This document shows, piece after piece, positions 15,952-23,062 of a DNA stretch of 29,744 nucleotides. Source of the DNA: UBA11400 sp964550435. GTDB taxonomy: Bacteria; Bacteroidota; Rhodothermia; Balneolales; HLUCCA01. Position 1 is the stretch's first letter. Each line of letters starts with the position of its first letter. Where the stretch lies: NCBI GenBank assembly GCA_964550435.1, contig CAZJZI010000035.1, positions 1 to 29,744 of the forward strand, in the 5' to 3' direction. The notes below the pieces were generated by a model. The model was not told where the DNA came from. It did not search any database and worked only from the letters and a program-made list of their open reading frames with translations. Made by a program: the position numbers and the translations under genes.

Positions 15952-16184
15952 GATAGATGATATTTAGTGTCTGTAGCGGATTTATGTGACTTGATCCTGA
16001 ATAACGATAATACAAAGATGAAAATACGCTTAAAAATATTTGGTTTGCATATTAAAATACACAAATTTTGCATCAGACATGGCAGAAACGGTAAATCTTC
16101 TTCGTACTTTAATTTAGTGCCCGTTACTGTACCAAAAGTGTGGTTTATAATAGTCCCGGGAACGAAGAGCCTTAGTTTTTCATT
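15952..16184. promoter_or_regulatory. Divergent control region between the lacI-type gene and phytoene synthase
   Basis: This 233-base AT-rich gap must hold promoters for both directions. On the plus strand TTTG (16039-16042), 20 bases, then AAATTTTG (16063-16070) resembles the Bacteroidota-type promoter with one mismatch. Further down TTACTG (16124-16129), 16 bases, then TATAAT (16146-16151) resembles a sigma70-type promoter. The direct repeat TTTGCAT occurs at 16044-16050 and 16067-16073, start to start 23 bases. On the minus strand CATCTTTG (16020-16013) is one base off a -7 box. I do not see a clear LacI-type palindrome with a central CG. Confidence 0.35.
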
Positions 16185-17201
16185 ATGTCCTATATGTCAT
16201 CCAATCAAGCTTCCATATCAACTGGCACATCACAGCGCAGTCTTCTTAGACTTCCTTATGATATGATACGCCCAGTGTACGAGAAAACTTCTTTTCACAG
16301 AAGCGTGATTGATGAATTAAACAGTGCCGACCTTCGCGAAGCCTACGCTCACTGTCGTGCAATCACACGGCATCACGCTAAAACGTTTTACTTATCTACG
16401 CGATTCCTTCCGAATGAAAAACAACGCTCCATTTTCGCAATATATGCCCTTTGTCGATATATCGACGATATCGTCGATGAGACATTCGATGTAAACCACA
16501 AAAAAGATATTAATCCAGTCGAAGTTAGACGAGTTATAGATGATCTGTGCGATCGTCTCGATCGGGCATACGAAACTGGTTACGCCGAGAGTCCGATCCT
16601 TATTGCATTTGCAGATACTTTACGATCCTATCATATCCCAAAGAATCTGCCACTTGAGCTGGTCGAAGGCGTCTGCATGGACCTGCATCAAAATAGATTT
16701 AAAACGTTCAACGATATTTATACCTATTCCTACAAAGTAGCGTCTGTGGTCGGACTCATGACGTCAGAGGTATTTGGTTACACCAATGAAGAGGCACTTT
16801 CACACGCTATTGATTTGGGAATTGCCATGCAACTGACAAATATTTTACGAGATATTGCTGAAGATTTGGAAAGAAATCGAATTTATATCCCATTAGAAGA
16901 TCTCGATAGGTACGGAATCACCGAAGCGGATATTTTCAATAAGGTGAAAGACCAGCGTTTCTATAATATGATGCATTTCCAAATTCAAAGAGCTCGTCTC
17001 TATTACCAAAGCGCAGATAAAGGGATATCGATGTTAAATGCTGATTCAAGACTACCGGTTTATCTTGCTCGAATGAACTACAGTAGAATTCTGGACCGCA
17101 TTGAAGATGATGTTTTTAAAGTATTTGACCAAAGAGCTTATCTAAGTACATCCGAAAAACTTGCAATTCTACCTAAAGCTTGGATTAATACAATGTTTTA
17201 G
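16185..17201 (+). CDS. crtB: Phytoene synthase (squalene/phytoene synthase family)
   Basis: This 338-residue prenyl transferase joins two geranylgeranyl diphosphates to phytoene, the first carotenoid step. The two aspartate-rich magnesium sites are intact: DDIVD (94-98) and DIAED (223-227, in LTNILRDIAEDLERNRIYIP). YKVASVVGLM (183-192) and IYIPLEDLDRYGI fit the CrtB branch better than squalene synthase or HpnC/HpnD, but this is by eye. ATG 16185 is used; ATG 16194 is possible. The first 45 residues are a poorly conserved extension. No desaturase or other carotenoid gene is adjacent, so the pathway must be completed elsewhere. The acyl-CoA carboxylase subunit follows after 57 bases. Confidence 0.8.
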   Translation: MSYMSSNQASISTGTSQRSLLRLPYDMIRPVYEKTSFHRSVIDELNSADLREAYAHCRAITRHHAKTFYLSTRFLPNEKQRSIFAIYALCRYIDDIVDETFDVNHKKDINPVEVRRVIDDLCDRLDRAYETGYAESPILIAFADTLRSYHIPKNLPLELVEGVCMDLHQNRFKTFNDIYTYSYKVASVVGLMTSEVFGYTNEEALSHAIDLGIAMQLTNILRDIAEDLERNRIYIPLEDLDRYGITEADIFNKVKDQRFYNMMHFQIQRARLYYQSADKGISMLNADSRLPVYLARMNYSRILDRIEDDVFKVFDQRAYLSTSEKLAILPKAWINTMF

Positions 17202-17209
17202 ATAAAAAT

Positions 17210-17236
17210 TTCCTGTGAATGTTTATTTTACAGGAA
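17210..17236 (+). repeat. Inverted repeat between crtB and the biotin carboxylase gene
   Basis: TTCCTGT (17210-17216) and ACAGGAA (17230-17236) form a perfect 7-bp dyad with a 13-base loop. No T run follows, so it is not a standard terminator. It could be an mRNA hairpin or an operator in the 57-base gap. Confidence 0.4.
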
Positions 17237-17258
17237 GTCAAATTATCTGAAATATTTT

Positions 17259-18761
17259 ATGAGTGATTCAATCAAAAAAGTATTAGTGGCCAATAGAGGC
17301 GAGATTGCGATGCGTGTCATGAGAACATGCAAGTCAATGGGAATCAAAACAGTAGCAGTTTACTCACGTCCAGATCGATTTGCGCCACATGTTCTGATGG
17401 CTGATGAATCTGTTTTCATTGGTGAAGCGGCCTCATCTGAAAGTTACCTTGTAGTTGATCGAATAATCGATGCTGCAAAACAATCTGGAGCACAAGCAAT
17501 CCATCCTGGTTATGGATTTCTGAGTGAGAATGCAGCTTTTTCTGCAAGATGTGAACGTGAAGGAATAACTTTTATTGGTCCATCACCCAGGTCTATTGAG
17601 CTTATGGGAGACAAAACATCAGCTCGTAAACTTATGGAAGCTGCTGGTGTTCCACTACCACCGGGAACGACTACAGCATTGACCAGTACTGAAGAAGCTG
17701 TTGCAACGGCTGATAAAATTGGATATCCGGTATTAATTAAGGCAGCTGCTGGCGGTGGTGGAAAAGGTATGAGAATTGTGTACAATCCAACTGAAATTGA
17801 AGCAGCCGTTAAAACGGCCCGCTCAGAAGCAAAAAATGCATTCGGCGATGATCGTGTTTATGTTGAAAAATATCTTGAAGAACCACGGCATATCGAGTTT
17901 CAGATAATGGCCGACAAACACGGGAAAACACTTCACCTATTTGATCGGGAGTGTTCAATACAGCGGCGTCATCAAAAAGTCGTTGAGGAAGCTCCAGCGA
18001 CTGTTTTGACTGATGAACTCCGTGCTGAAATGGCAAAAGCGGCTGTAACTGCTGCAGCTTCATGCGATTATTATGGAGCCGGAACGATTGAGTTTCTGAT
18101 TGATAAAGATCGAAATTTCTACTTTCTTGAAATGAATACTCGTCTGCAAGTTGAACACCCGGTAACTGAATACATTACCCAACTAGACCTTGTAGAATGG
18201 CAAATACGAGTTGCTCAGGGCGAAAAACTTCCATTTGATCAAAATGACATCTCCATTCATGGTCACGCCATAGAATGTAGAATCTGTGCAGAGGATCCAG
18301 CGGAGCAGTTTTTGCCTTCCACCGGAATCTTATCAGAACATAAGATACCTGCCGGACCTGGTGTCAGGGTAGATTCGGGTGTTGTTGAGGGTCAGGAAGT
18401 GACCATTAATTATGATCCACTTTTGTCAAAACTGGTTGTGCATGCTGCGAACAGAGAATTGGCCATTCGAAAAATGGATGATGCACTTTCTGAGTACAAA
18501 ATATCAGGTGTTCAAACCACGATACCATTTTGTCGTTTTGTCATGCAGCATGAAAATTTTCAAGCCGGAAGATATGACACCCATTTCATCAAAGATTACT
18601 TCAAACCAGAAATGTTAAATTCACGGTTGTCTGAAGATATGGAACCTGTTATACTTGCCGGAGCATTATTGGAATCTTTCAGTTTTGAATCGTTTGTTCA
18701 GACGAGCTCACAGCCAAGTACTGAATCATTGCCCAACTGGTGGACCAAGCGACGCGGATAG
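17259..18761 (+). CDS. Biotin carboxylase subunit of an acyl-CoA carboxylase (acetyl- or propionyl-CoA)
   Basis: The enzyme carboxylates biotin on a carrier protein with ATP and bicarbonate. In 500 residues the order is: carboxylase N-terminal domain (VLVANRGEIAMRV, 8-20), ATP-grasp with GGGGKGM (165-171), the catalytic stretch RRHQKVVEEAP (K240), and FLEMNTRLQVEHPVTE (289-304; E291, N293, R295 match the known active site). It is about 50 residues longer than E. coli AccC; the added tail ends in a Trp-rich WWTKRRG, as in subunits of propionyl- or acyl-CoA carboxylases of Bacteroidota. There is no biotin-carrier domain in the protein, and no carrier or carboxyltransferase gene nearby. Whether the substrate is acetyl- or propionyl-CoA cannot be settled here. 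murQ starts 32 bases after the stop. Confidence 0.88.
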   Translation: MSDSIKKVLVANRGEIAMRVMRTCKSMGIKTVAVYSRPDRFAPHVLMADESVFIGEAASSESYLVVDRIIDAAKQSGAQAIHPGYGFLSENAAFSARCEREGITFIGPSPRSIELMGDKTSARKLMEAAGVPLPPGTTTALTSTEEAVATADKIGYPVLIKAAAGGGGKGMRIVYNPTEIEAAVKTARSEAKNAFGDDRVYVEKYLEEPRHIEFQIMADKHGKTLHLFDRECSIQRRHQKVVEEAPATVLTDELRAEMAKAAVTAAASCDYYGAGTIEFLIDKDRNFYFLEMNTRLQVEHPVTEYITQLDLVEWQIRVAQGEKLPFDQNDISIHGHAIECRICAEDPAEQFLPSTGILSEHKIPAGPGVRVDSGVVEGQEVTINYDPLLSKLVVHAANRELAIRKMDDALSEYKISGVQTTIPFCRFVMQHENFQAGRYDTHFIKDYFKPEMLNSRLSEDMEPVILAGALLESFSFESFVQTSSQPSTESLPNWWTKRRG

Positions 18762-18793
18762 GAAGTCGCAATTTTATCATTATCATCTACATC

Positions 18794-19732
18794 ATGACCA
18801 CAGACCAAGCACTATTTGATGAGCTTAAAGCGCTCGAAACAGAACAAAGAAATCCTAGTACTATGCATATTGACCTGGCAGAGTCTTCTGAAATAGCCCG
18901 GTTGATCAATGATCAAGACAAATTGGTCGCAGAATACGTGGAAACCAGGTTAACTGAGATTGGAGAAGCCATTGAAATGGTTCGCAATGCTTTCTTGAAA
19001 GGTGGTAGGTTGATTTATGCGGGTGCTGGAACCAGCGGAAGACTAGGTGTTCTTGATGCCGCTGAATGTCCACCAACATTTGGTACAGATCCGTCTATGG
19101 TTATTGGGCTAATGGCTGGTGGTAAAGAAGCTATGTTCGTGGCCCAAGAAGGTGCTGAAGATGACCCTCAATTTGGCGTACGTGATGTCAATGAAATTGG
19201 TATTAATCAGAATGATGTACTTGTCGGACTTGCTGCTTCAGGACGAACACCCTACGTCTTGGGGGCACTGAGAGAAGCCAAAAGTAAAGGTGCTGGAACC
19301 GTTATGGTTTGTTGTGTATCGGCCGGACGTGTAAAACATGAAAACACGATTGATATAATGATTGATATTCCGGTCGGGCAAGAAGTTATAATGGGATCTA
19401 CCAGAATGAAATCCGCTACTGCTCAGAAAATGGTTTGCAATATGATTTCTACAGGAGCTATGATCCGTTTGGGTAAAGTTTATGAAAATGTCATGGTCGA
19501 TCTTAAACTCAATAACAAGAAACTCGTTGAGCGCTCCCGACGGATTATCATGATGTTTACACATAAATCGTACGAAGAATGTGCTGAAATTCTGGATCAG
19601 GCAGACGGACATGTTAAAACTGCACTCATTATGTCACTAGCGGATTTATCTAAAAACGAAGCCCGTGAGCTACTTAACAAACACGATGGGTTTATTCGGG
19701 CAGCACTCGAATCCTTGGGGAAAACGGTATGA
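18794..19732 (+). CDS. murQ: N-acetylmuramic acid 6-phosphate etherase
   Basis: MurQ cleaves the lactyl ether of MurNAc-6-phosphate to give GlcNAc-6-phosphate and lactate during cell-wall recycling. 312 residues with a SIS fold: GAGTSGRLGVLDAAECPPTFG (about 77-97) holds the catalytic Glu, GGKEAMFVAQEGAEDD follows, then GSTRMKSATAQKM (the usual G-S-T-R-x-K-x-G/A-T segment) and a helical C-terminus. ATG 18794 gives a normal start. An in-frame GTG at 18740 would overlap the upstream gene and add 18 unlike residues. Its last four bases, ATGA, overlap the start of the acyltransferase gene. No kinase or permease for MurNAc is adjacent. Confidence 0.95.
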   Translation: MTTDQALFDELKALETEQRNPSTMHIDLAESSEIARLINDQDKLVAEYVETRLTEIGEAIEMVRNAFLKGGRLIYAGAGTSGRLGVLDAAECPPTFGTDPSMVIGLMAGGKEAMFVAQEGAEDDPQFGVRDVNEIGINQNDVLVGLAASGRTPYVLGALREAKSKGAGTVMVCCVSAGRVKHENTIDIMIDIPVGQEVIMGSTRMKSATAQKMVCNMISTGAMIRLGKVYENVMVDLKLNNKKLVERSRRIIMMFTHKSYEECAEILDQADGHVKTALIMSLADLSKNEARELLNKHDGFIRAALESLGKTV

Positions 19733-20466
19733 GACTACTTTTTAGCATTTATATCTGGTTGTTTTACTTGATGATGTATGTGCTATTGTTTATTCCCATC
19801 ATCATCGTATTTATACTTTCATATCCATTTGATAAACACCGGCTATTGGCCAACAGAATGTTCATGTTTGTTGGAAGATCATTTATTTGGTTTAATCCGG
19901 GCTGGAAGATAGAGCTCCGTGGAATTGAAAACTACAACCGAAGTGAACCTAGGATTTTCGTGGGAAACCATCAAAGTTTTCTAGATATGCCACTACTTGG
20001 ATCACTACCATGGAATATGAAATGGGTAGGGAAAGATGGATTATTTAGGATTCCCATTCTTGGGCAAATCATGTGGATGTCGGGTCATCTTTCGGTAAAG
20101 AGAGGCACGACTCAAGCACTGAATTCCATGAAGAAACTTCATCCTTATCTGGATGCAGGGATACCTGTTATGTTATTTCCTGAAGGCACCCGATCCCGAA
20201 CGGGAGAGTTATTAAAATTCAAAGGCGGAGCCTTCGTTATGTCGGCTGATACAAATGTTCCGGTTCAACCTATCTTAATTTCAGGAACACGTGAAATAGT
20301 AAGTCCAGATACCTTCATAACTCGCCCCTCGGGTACAATGATTGCATCAATACTTCCGGCAATGTATCCAGATGATTATCCTTCGGTAGGAGCTTTCAGA
20401 GAAGCGGTTTACAAAAAAATGCAATCCGAATTAGAAGAATTGTCAAAATTTTCGGGCATTAGATAG
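19729..20466 (+). CDS. plsC: 1-acyl-sn-glycerol-3-phosphate acyltransferase (PlsC type)
   Basis: This 245-residue membrane enzyme adds the second acyl chain in phosphatidic acid synthesis. A hydrophobic N-terminal segment (about 3-31) anchors it. The four family blocks are seen: NHQSFLD (H81 and D86 of the HX4D catalytic pair), KWVGKDGLFRIPILG (98-112), FPEGTRS (150-156) and VPVQPILISG (about 174-183). The ATG overlaps the murQ TGA (ATGA), so translation is coupled. It is 30 bases ahead of the TonB-like gene. The family is clear; a different acyl acceptor, such as lyso-ornithine lipid, is a remote alternative. Confidence 0.9.
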   Translation: MRLLFSIYIWLFYLMMYVLLFIPIIIVFILSYPFDKHRLLANRMFMFVGRSFIWFNPGWKIELRGIENYNRSEPRIFVGNHQSFLDMPLLGSLPWNMKWVGKDGLFRIPILGQIMWMSGHLSVKRGTTQALNSMKKLHPYLDAGIPVMLFPEGTRSRTGELLKFKGGAFVMSADTNVPVQPILISGTREIVSPDTFITRPSGTMIASILPAMYPDDYPSVGAFREAVYKKMQSELEELSKFSGIR

Positions 20467-20496
20467 CGTTTATGTGAGAAACGAACACTATCTGAA

Positions 20497-21156
20497 ATGA
20501 AGAAAAACAGATTCGATCTCATCCCTTACAATATTCGATTTAAAGCATCCTTAATATCTGTATTGATTGTTGTAATTCTGTGTTTCAAATATGGTCCGGA
20601 GTTGGGTCGAACTGATCTACATTTCAATAACTATTATCAGAACAATCAGATTACTATTGATTTAATAGAAATCACTACACAGTCATCACCGCCGTCTGCT
20701 CCTCCTAAACCTCGAGTCCCAGTTAGGACATTAACAGATCCAGTAGTAAGTGATACTGATATTGATGTGGTTTTTGATATTCCGGTACAATTTGACGCAG
20801 GTATTGATTTAACCGTGGGTCAAAACATTGGCATCGTGGTTAGAAACCCACAACGCCCACCAAGAGTACAGAGAATTGTTGAACCAATTAGTCCAGACAA
20901 ATCCAGCAGAATCGAAATAATTGCTGAATTAACAATTGGTATAGATGGGAGGGTAGAGGATGTTCAGTTTATAACATTTCGACGTTTAAATCTGGAAACA
21001 GGTAGAATGGAGATTGTCGATGCTGCAGAGGAGCCATACCTCCAGGCTACTAGAGAAGCTGCTTTTCAATGGTTATTCCGACCTGCAACAGAACAGGGAT
21101 TACCCGTAAGATCAGTATCTGAGCATGTTTTTACGTTTGGACGCGGAATAAATTGA
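20497..21156 (+). CDS. TonB-like energy transducer
   Basis: 219 residues with TonB architecture. A cytoplasmic start is followed by one membrane helix (about 16-28, LISVLIVVILCFKYG), a short proline-rich linker (SPPSAPPKPRVP, about 65-76) and a C-terminal TonB-type domain with YLQATREAAFQWLFRPATEQGLPV, the usual A-x-x-W-x-F-x-P-A pattern. Such proteins pass proton-motive energy from ExbB/ExbD to outer-membrane receptors. There is no exbBD or receptor gene beside it. The linker is short, and the domain has a long insertion after GRVEDVQF. It is probably cotranscribed with plsC. Confidence 0.85.
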   Translation: MKKNRFDLIPYNIRFKASLISVLIVVILCFKYGPELGRTDLHFNNYYQNNQITIDLIEITTQSSPPSAPPKPRVPVRTLTDPVVSDTDIDVVFDIPVQFDAGIDLTVGQNIGIVVRNPQRPPRVQRIVEPISPDKSSRIEIIAELTIGIDGRVEDVQFITFRRLNLETGRMEIVDAAEEPYLQATREAAFQWLFRPATEQGLPVRSVSEHVFTFGRGIN

Positions 21157-21183
21157 TATCAGAGTAGAATAACTGTATATTTG
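21153..21183 (+). promoter_or_regulatory. Bacteroidota-type promoter of tRNA-Ser
   Basis: TTG at 21153-21155, a 20-base spacer and TATATTTG at 21176-21183 match the Bacteroidota consensus TTTG-N19/20-TAnnTTTG. The tRNA 5' end is 12 bases downstream, which leaves room for a short leader. The -33 box overlaps the stop region of the TonB-like gene, so the tRNA has its own promoter. Confidence 0.75.
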
Positions 21184-21194
21184 CGTCCGCTTTT

Positions 21195-21282
21195 GGAGAG
21201 GTGCCGGAGCGGTCGAACGGGCTCGCCTGGAAAGCGTGTGTACTCCAAAAGGGTACCGAGGGTTCGAATCCCTCCCTCTCCG
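21195..21282 (+). tRNA. tRNA-Ser (anticodon GGA)
   Basis: 88 bases that fold as a class II tRNA. The acceptor stem GGAGAGG (21195-21201) pairs fully with CCTCTCC (21275-21281), with discriminator G at 21282. The anticodon loop CTGGAAA has GGA at 21229-21231, reading UCC and UCU. A long variable arm (TACTCC-AAAA-GGGTA) and the T arm GAGGG-TTCGAAT-CCCTC are present. The anticodon stem CTCGC/GCGTG has one T-T mismatch (21223 with 21237). The CCA end is not encoded: CAC follows the discriminator. Confidence 0.97.
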
Positions 21283-21287
21283 CACTG

Positions 21288-21320
21288 GGGTAATCGTTTA
21301 GCAACGGTTACCCTTTTTTT
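21288..21320 (+). terminator. Intrinsic terminator of tRNA-Ser
   Basis: GGGTAATCGTT, loop TAGC, AACGGTTACCC: an 11-bp stem with one T-G pair, then seven T. It begins 6 bases after the tRNA end. The other strand lacks a T run after the stem, so it should act only on the tRNA transcript. Confidence 0.92.
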
Positions 21321-21326
21321 ATGATC

Positions 21327-22397
21327 TCATCTTTTCAGTCTATTTACATGGTATTGCTCTGGAATAGTGATTCCATTAATTAAATGATCTGCTAACATTT
21401 TGGCCAGCCAGGCAGAGTAATACAACCCTTTAGATCCGAGTCCAAGGATGTAATGAAACGTAGATTCAGTTGATAATGATCCGATCGCAGGGAGTCGATC
21501 TGGAGTTGAAACACGAATACCCGCCCATCTTTGTGTAATTTGATTCACGCTAAATGATTCTTTGGTCACCATAGACGCTTTCTTAAGTAAATAACGATCT
21601 TTGTCTAAAGTAGGTTGATCAGTATCGAATTGATGTTCATATGTACTTCCTAAAATCAATTGATCATTAACTTTTACTACATATCCATATCCTGATACAG
21701 CTGTATTTAATACTATGGATTCTAATGGTATAACGCTTCTGGTTTGACCTTTTACCGGGTGCCATTTAAAGTGAGATTTAAACCTTTCAGAAGCTCCAGT
21801 ACAATCAATTATGACGTCAGTTTGAATATTATCTGAATCAGTATTAATTATATACCCCTGTTTCCCCCGCTTAATTTCGTACTCCGTGTTTTCGATTATA
21901 AATGCTTGTTTTGAGGTTGAGAATTCAGCCAATGCTGTAGTCCATGACCTAAAGTCAATGGCTAATCCCTTTTTTATGAACATCGCACCTAAACTCTGAA
22001 TATTCCCGTACTCTTTGACCTCTTTCTCGTTTAGCCAAGTGACCCAATCTTTGGGCCATCCTCCATTTTCTACGGAATCACGAAAATTTGAAGCTAACTT
22101 CTCATCCAATGCCGGTCTCAAAATGTGATTGTTCAATATAACATTGGAACAATCTACACAAGCAGAAACGGAATTATACAATTTCTCAAAGGCATCGATG
22201 CAAGTAGGAGCTGTTGCTGGGAATTTTGCTTTCTGAGCTGAAGCCGGATTAAGTAATCCAGCAGGTGTACCTGATGCCCCGCTTCCGATTTGACCCGTAT
22301 CAATTATGGTATGAGGAATCGATCTGATAGAAAACTCAGCCGAGAGTGATAGTCCTGCAAGCCCTGCACCTAAAATGGTAAAACGATAGTTTTGCAA
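21327..22397 (-). CDS. FAD-dependent oxidoreductase resembling the MnmC C-terminal domain
   Basis: 356 residues of the D-amino-acid-oxidase fold. The N-terminus has the FAD-binding GAGLAGLSL (10-18). The segment GSGASGTPAGLLNPASA (about 38-54), QRWAGIRVSTPDRLPAIG (about 291-308) and GLGSKGLYYSAWLA near the end resemble the C-terminal oxidase half of MnmC. That domain removes the carboxymethyl group from cmnm5(s2)U at the tRNA wobble position. Here it stands alone without the methyltransferase half, so it could be an MnmC2-type enzyme or a glycine/amino-acid oxidase relative. The only usable start is TTG 22397: an in-frame TAA lies five codons upstream and no ATG precedes the FAD motif. There is no Shine-Dalgarno site. 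Confidence 0.6.
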   Translation of the reverse strand: MQNYRFTILGAGLAGLSLSAEFSIRSIPHTIIDTGQIGSGASGTPAGLLNPASAQKAKFPATAPTCIDAFEKLYNSVSACVDCSNVILNNHILRPALDEKLASNFRDSVENGGWPKDWVTWLNEKEVKEYGNIQSLGAMFIKKGLAIDFRSWTTALAEFSTSKQAFIIENTEYEIKRGKQGYIINTDSDNIQTDVIIDCTGASERFKSHFKWHPVKGQTRSVIPLESIVLNTAVSGYGYVVKVNDQLILGSTYEHQFDTDQPTLDKDRYLLKKASMVTKESFSVNQITQRWAGIRVSTPDRLPAIGSLSTESTFHYILGLGSKGLYYSAWLAKMLADHLINGITIPEQYHVNRLKR

Positions 22398-22467
22398 AGA
22401 GAATTTATGTTATCGAGTGAGTATATTGTTCCATCGAAATCTATAATCAACCTGAAGATTAGTTAAT

Positions 22468-23055
22468 TTGAAGCAAATAATCAGCCTGATCCTCTTCTTT
22501 TTTAGCGTTGTCAGTATTTCGGGTGCTCAAAACCCGTCATTGACACCTAATCAACAGATTTTATTGGATGCAGTTATCGACTTAGTTGAAAAATCTGCTC
22601 CAGAATCAGTCAAATCTTTACCGGTTGCTGTTTATTTACCTGAAGCTACAGACCAGTCTTTGGAGGCAATCAGAGCAAGGCTATTTGAAAGTGGTTTCGT
22701 AATCTCAAGAGATTACACTAATTCCAACCAATTTCGAGTTGTTATCGACAGTAATAATCAATTAATCCGGAATGCACGATCGACTTATGTCAGAACCATA
22801 AACGGATCAATTACAGTTTCTGTTTATGACTCCGCTGATAAGCTTATTTGGTCAGATAGCTCACAAATTGTCTACTCTGACGAAGTCGACAGATCTAAGA
22901 TTGATTTGTTAACTTCTGATTGGGAACGTTCAAGTTTCGATAAAATAGAACATCGCAGAAGCGATAGAAGGATTCTGCGTTGGATACAACCAGTCATTAT
23001 TACTGGTGCTGTTGCTACTACCGTTGCACTATTGTTCTCAGTCAGGAGTCAGTAA
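22468..23055 (+). CDS. Unrecognised exported protein with C-terminal membrane anchor
   Basis: I do not recognise this 195-residue protein. Residues 1-20 are a good signal peptide (MKQIISLILFFFSVVSISGA). The middle is an alpha/beta region rich in Ser and Asp, and a hydrophobic helix near residues 173-191 (PVIITGAVATTVALLFS) forms a membrane anchor, preceded by a basic HRRSDRRILR stretch. It should sit in the periplasm, tethered to the inner membrane. The start is TTG 22468; no ATG occurs in frame early, and the signal peptide needs this start. It is divergent from the FAD enzyme across 70 bases and is followed after 7 bases by the Ig-like lipoprotein gene, so the two probably act together in the envelope. 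Confidence 0.75.
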   Translation: MKQIISLILFFFSVVSISGAQNPSLTPNQQILLDAVIDLVEKSAPESVKSLPVAVYLPEATDQSLEAIRARLFESGFVISRDYTNSNQFRVVIDSNNQLIRNARSTYVRTINGSITVSVYDSADKLIWSDSSQIVYSDEVDRSKIDLLTSDWERSSFDKIEHRRSDRRILRWIQPVIITGAVATTVALLFSVRSQ

Positions 23056-23062
23056 CAAAAAT

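Noticed and set aside
18740..18793. GTG start for MurQ overlapping the biotin carboxylase gene
   Set aside because: The added residues are hydrophobic and unlike the family; ATG 18794 gives the normal N-terminus.
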